Shown: piece after piece, positions 60,594 to 64,000 of the stretch
Position numbering within the stretch: the first letter of the stretch is position 1
How the letters are laid out: the number at the start of each line of letters is the position of its first letter
Source: Euglena gracilis
Lineage: Eukaryota; Euglenida; Euglenophyceae; Euglenales
Length of the DNA stretch: 64,000 nucleotides
Direction: 5' to 3'
NCBI GenBank assembly: GCA_039621445.1
Contig: CP154955.1
Span: 56,638,619-56,702,618, forward strand
Translations under genes and position numbers: made by a program
The notes under the pieces: model-generated
The model's input: only the letters and a program-made list of their open reading frames with translations
Told to the model about the DNA's origin: nothing
The model's database searches: none

Positions 60594-61045
60594 AGGCTAG
60601 GCACAGTGGGGGGGGGGCTGGGGGGGGGGCGAGCGGCCGCGCGGGCGGCCGCGGGGGGGGGGGAGGGGGGGGGGGGGGGTCAGAGGGCGGCCGCGCGGGC
60701 GGAACGCATCCTAAAATCGGTGATTTTCGGTTCCAAAAAGTGGTCATTTATTGCTATTTTTGGGCCATTTTTGACCAAAAAGGTGCTTTTTTGGCCGCGC
60801 GCAGAGCGCGCGGCCCCCAAATTTGCCATTTTGTGTCCGAAAATGGTCATTTTTGGTCATTTTTGGGCCTCAAAAAATTGCGATTTTTTCACCAAAAAAT
60901 TTTTTTCTTGGCTATGCTAGGCACAGTGGGGGGAGGGGGGGGGTCCAGGTGGGGGGCGAGCGGCCGCGCGGGCGGCCGCGCAGGGGCCGCGCGGGGGGGG
61001 GGGGAGGGGGGGGTCCCAGACCCCCCCGAGCGGCGCGCCTAGCCT
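60594..61045. mobile_element. Small hAT-like insertion with 9-bp inverted ends
   Basis: The ends are AGGCTAGGC and GCCTAGCCT, a perfect inverted pair. CCAAGGG lies on both sides (60587-60593, 61046-61052), extendable to TCCAAGGG, giving a 7-8 bp duplication as in hAT-type elements. The interior has G-runs, GCGGCCGCGCGGGCGGCCGCG twice, and a second GCTAGGCACAGTGGGG at 60915, so an internal duplication is present. No ORF is supported. Confidence 0.75.
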
Positions 61046-61052
61046 CCAAGGG

Positions 61053-61622
61053 TGTATACCAATGGACGGTACTCCCCATGGGTGTTAAGAATGGCCCAGC
61101 CATGTTTCAACGCATGATCCAGTGGGTTTTGCGCCATTTACCGTTTGCTCTGGTGTACATCGATGATGTACTGGTGGGAACCCAACCGCCATCCGCGAAA
61201 TCGGGCGAGGATATCCTCGAACTGCATTATCGCGATGTGCGGGCAGTATTATCCGCGTTCAAAAAGCATTTGCTTTTTGTGAAGGGTTCCAAAATGCACC
61301 TGTTTCGCAAAATTATTAAGTTTTTGCGGGCACATCCTGAGCAACGGGCAGCGTAAAGACGCACTCAGTAAGATGGAGGCCATTAAGAAATGGACTCCTG
61401 AGGTCATTAAGACCTTAACGCACTTAAAGGAATTTTTGGGATTAGCCCAATATTACGCGATTTACATGAAAGATTTCGCCAAAATCGCGGTACCCCTAAC
61501 CCGACAACTCAAAAATCGGACACCCGATAACGCAAAAGTCATTTGGGATGACCAAATGCGCGAGGCCTTGAATAAAATCAAGGACTTGCTCCTCGAGAAC
61601 GTGGTTCTCGATATCGCGGATC
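61053..61622 (+). pseudogene. A3 RT C-terminal half
   Basis: It matches A1 at 12237-12800: VYIDDVLVGTQPPSAKSGED, then EFLGLAQYYAIYMKDFAKIA. A one-base shift lies near 61320-61340. It is cut at DPY by the next insertion. Confidence 0.82.
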
Positions 61623-61627
61623 CATAT

Positions 61628-61859
61628 GGGGTGCGGTCCCCGTGACCCCCTCCGTGACCCCCGCCCGTGACCCCCCCATGACCCGCAAATGAGGGGTGCG
61701 AAATTTTTGACTGTGCTTTTTTTGCCAGAGCTTCTATCTCACATGTCGAACAATGAACGCAAAGCCGAGTCCACCCACAAGGTCCCCGAAACTGCCATTT
61801 GCCCCCCGTGACCCCCCCCGTGACCCCCCCCGTGACCCCCCCGTGGCCCGCGCCACCCC
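61628..61859. mobile_element. Small insertion with CATAT duplication
   Basis: It is 232 bp long, flanked by CATAT (61623-61627, 61860-61864). The left end is GGGGTGCGG and the right end CGCGCCACCCC, a loose inverted pair. Near both ends CCCGTGACCCCC-type units repeat. A1 has no insertion at this site (12805). Confidence 0.65.
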
Positions 61860-61864
61860 CATAT

Positions 61865-62250
61865 AAACCGTATATCCTGGAGGTCGACAGCAGCGATTAT
61901 GCTGTTGGCGGGGTTCTTAGCCAGCATAATGCGGCAAATGAATTTCGACCTGTGGCTTTCTTCAGCACGAAGCTACAGGGCGACAACGGGAAAGGACAGG
62001 TTATATGTGGCATTCGCGAAAAGGAGACATATGCCATTGTGCTTATTCTTCAGAAATTCCGCAGCTGGATAGCCAGCAGCCTGGTCCAGATACTCGTGTT
62101 GACGGATCACGAGAGCCTTCAACACTGGTATACTGAGGACCGGAACAAGGCCATGTCATCAGTTGGCAGAAGATGCCGATGGCATGAGTTCTTAAGCCAG
62201 TTTAACCTGGTGGTTATTTATACCCCAGGCCACACGCAGAAAGTGGCGGA
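61865..62250 (+). pseudogene. A3 RNase H fragment
   Basis: It reads YILEVDSSDYAVGGVLSQHN, TDHESLQHWYTEDRN and VIYTPGHTQKVADP, matching A1 at 12805-13195. The match ends at the minisatellite. The integrase zinc part and ORF3 are missing. Confidence 0.82.
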
Positions 62251-63503
62251 TCCTCGCGGGCGGCCCCCCCTGGGCCGCTCTGGGGTCCCCCCCCCTTGGG
62301 GTGGGCAGTCCCCCTGGCCGCCCTTTTTTTTTGCCGGCCCCCTTGGGCCGGGCGTGCCCCCCCCCCCCCCCGCTGGGTGGTCTTGGGCGGCCTGCCTGGG
62401 CCGTTCTTCGGCGCGCCCCCCCCCCTGGGGTCTGGCGGCCCCCCTGGGCCGTTCTTCGGCGCCCCCCCCCCCCGGGGTCTGAGCGGCCCCCCTGGGCCGC
62501 TTTTTGGCGCCCCCCCCCCCTGGGGTCTGGGCGGCCCCCCTGGGCCGCTTTCGGCGGCCCTCCCCCCCTGGGGTCGCGGGCCCCCCCCCGGGGCCCTCTT
62601 GGGGCCCCCCCCCCCCCGGGGTCTGGTCGGCCCCCTGGCCGCTTTTTTTTTTGCCGGCCCTCCTGGGCCGTGCGTGCCCCCCCCCCCGGGTGGTCTTGGG
62701 CGGCCCCCCTGGGCCGTTCTTCGGCGCCCCCCCCCTGGGGTCTGGGCGGCCCCCCTGGGCCGCTTTTTGTCCCCCCCCCTCCCTGGGGTCGCGGGCGGCC
62801 CCCCCTGGGCCGCTCTTGGGTCCACCCCCCCCCCCGGGGTCTGGGCGGCCCCCCTGGCCGCATTTTTTTTTTGCCGGCCCCCCTGGGCCGTGCTTGTCCC
62901 CCCTCCCTGGTGGTCTTGAGCGGCCCCCCTGGGTCGTTCTTCGGCGCCCCCCCCCCCCGGTTTCTGGGCGGCCCCCCTGGGCCGCGTTTTTCGGCCCCCC
63001 CCCCCCCTGGGGTCTGGGCGGCCCCCTGGGCCGTTTCGGCCCCCCCCTTGGGTCTAGGCGGCCCCCCTGGGCCTTTTTTCGGCGCCCACCCACCCCCTGG
63101 GGTCGCGGGCGGCCCTCCCCGGGCCGCTCTTGGGTCCCCCCCCCCCCCGGGCCTGGCCGACCCCCTGGCCGCTTTTTTTTTGCGCCCCCCTCCGGGTCTG
63201 GGCGGCCCCCCTGCGCCGTTTTTCGGCGCCCCCCCCCCTGGGGTCGCGGGCGGCCCCTTGGGCCGCTTTTCGGCCCCCCCCCTGGGGTCTGGGCGCCCCC
63301 TGGCCGCTTTTTTTTTTCGCCCCCTGGGCCGTGCACCCCCCCCCCCCCCCCCCGGGTGGTCTGGGCTGCCTTTTTCCCCCCCCCCCTGGGTGGCGGGCGC
63401 CCCCCTGGGTTTTGGGTCCCCCTGGGCCGCTTGGTGCTGGGCCCCCCCTGGGCCGCTTTCGGCGCCCCCCCCCCCCTGGGGTCCGGGCGCCCCCGGGGCC
63501 GGG

Positions 63504-63534
<31 letters not shown>

Positions 63535-63559
63535 TTTTTTTTTTGTGCCCCTTTTCCCG

Positions 63560-63596
<37 letters not shown>

Positions 63597-63625
63597 GTTT
63601 GTTTCTTTTTTTTTTCCCCCCCCCA
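62251..63625. repeat. Poly-C/GGGCCG minisatellite, long array (1.4 kb)
   Basis: About 25-30 units of roughly 50 bp contain GGGCGGCCCCCCTGGGCCG, then TTCTTCGGCGCC, a C-run and TGGGGTC. Higher-order blocks include a variant with TTTTTTTTTGCCGGCCC about every 330 bases (near 62330, 62645, 62865, 63170 and 63310). The array ends in two C-runs of about 40 (63508-63534, 63560-63592). Open frames of Pro or Gly runs on both strands are only translations of the repeat. Confidence 0.93.
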
Positions 63626-64000
63626 TCAAGGATATCCACCGTGAGGAGCTGGCGGGTCATGCATGACTCTTGCGCCGTGTTTGCGCAGCTTTTTTCTTGG
63701 TCAGATTCAATCCGCGTTTAACGCACACCCAACTGCTGGATTACCGGCTGGTTCGGTGAACGCATTGCAAAAATCACCGGTTTCACCCACTTCACCACAC
63801 ACGGGATCGAAAACGCGATACCCGCGTTCTTCGGACCAAGCCACAGATAAAGTGTGCTTTTTGTGCAACAAATCGGGACATATGTCTCGAGAATGCCCTA
63901 ATCCTGAAGCGCGAAAGCGTATTCAGAGACCGCGAGGCTCGACCTCATCACGGGGTTCGGGTTCCTCCGCATTTTCACGCCAATCGGGCAATTCACGGTC
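63626..64000 (+). pseudogene. A4 gag fragment (capsid end and CCHC knuckle), runs off the window
   Basis: It reads KDIHREELAGHA, then LGQIQSAFNAH and VCFLCNKSGHMSRECPNPEA, matching A1 gag at 8393-8785. A gap lies near 63670-63700. Gag here follows RNase H, so it comes from another A copy or a rearranged one, joined through the minisatellite. The window ends in the Arg/Ser-rich tail. Confidence 0.8.

Noticed and set aside
60594-61045. A second introner-type intron
   Set aside because: No GT start and AG end can be placed in register with the CCAAGGG duplication. The segment begins AGGC or GGAG, and reading on from the left meets TAG at once.
62192-63721. Overlapping Pro-rich and Gly/Arg-rich frames up to about 480 codons
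   Set aside because: They are translations of the poly-C minisatellite on both strands and have no domain.
1-64000. Ordinary host genes, tRNA, rRNA or other structured RNA
   Set aside because: Scanning both strands by eye I found only element-derived coding, repeats and unassigned DNA. Short unassigned parts could still hide small RNAs that I cannot detect.

Overview
This window looks like repeat-dense nuclear DNA of a eukaryote, most likely an alga or other protist. I see no ordinary single-copy host gene, tRNA, rRNA or CRISPR array. Almost every protein signal belongs to a transposable element. LTR retrotransposons carrying cytosine methyltransferases have been described, from memory, in Symbiodinium-type dinoflagellates and Klebsormidium. 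That makes an algal source plausible, but I cannot name the organism.

Layout, with local names. (1) YR-1, a DIRS-like tyrosine-recombinase element, runs from about 233 to 18.0 kb. It is split by LTR-A1 (4570-17260), a Ty3/gypsy-type element with 423-bp LTRs and a tRNA-Met-type primer site. The reverse transcriptase of A1 is in turn split by a 409-bp MITE-like element, M1 (11828-12236). (2) YR-2, a second DIRS-like copy, starts near 18.5 kb. It is interrupted by LTR-B (19732-33016), by a small non-autonomous LTR element S1 (33119-34758), and by M2, an inverted copy of M1 (34776-35157). (3) From 35.17 to 37.6 kb lies a non-LTR retrotransposon with a restriction-like endonuclease tail. It is followed by a decayed A-family copy, A2 (to about 39.85 kb), and by S2 (40407-42010). 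(4) LTR-C, a chromodomain Ty3/gypsy element, is cut in its RNase H by the minus-strand LTR-D (42969-57021). C resumes at 57026. (5) From 59.3 kb to the end are broken A-family pieces (A3, A4) with further insertions and a long poly-C minisatellite.

How the genes work together: B and D have the order gag, C5-cytosine methyltransferase, protease, RT, RNase H, integrase, chromodomain. B also has a Dam-like NPPW domain after the cytosine methyltransferase. A1 has a Dam-like region between protease and RT, and YR-1 has one after RNase H. So methyltransferase-type domains recur in several retroelement lineages in one 64-kb stretch. A1 keeps only the zinc-binding part of integrase and then carries a large unrecognised ORF where the catalytic core should be. 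D carries an extra zinc-knuckle ORF downstream of integrase.

The most interesting point outside the methyltransferases is M1. The 411 bases from 11823 to 12233 begin GT and end AG, equal the element plus its TA duplication in length, and if spliced out would rejoin the RT frame exactly. M1 therefore behaves on paper like an introner. All motif calls were made by eye; frames, breaks and element ends should be read as approximate unless a target-site duplication is quoted.
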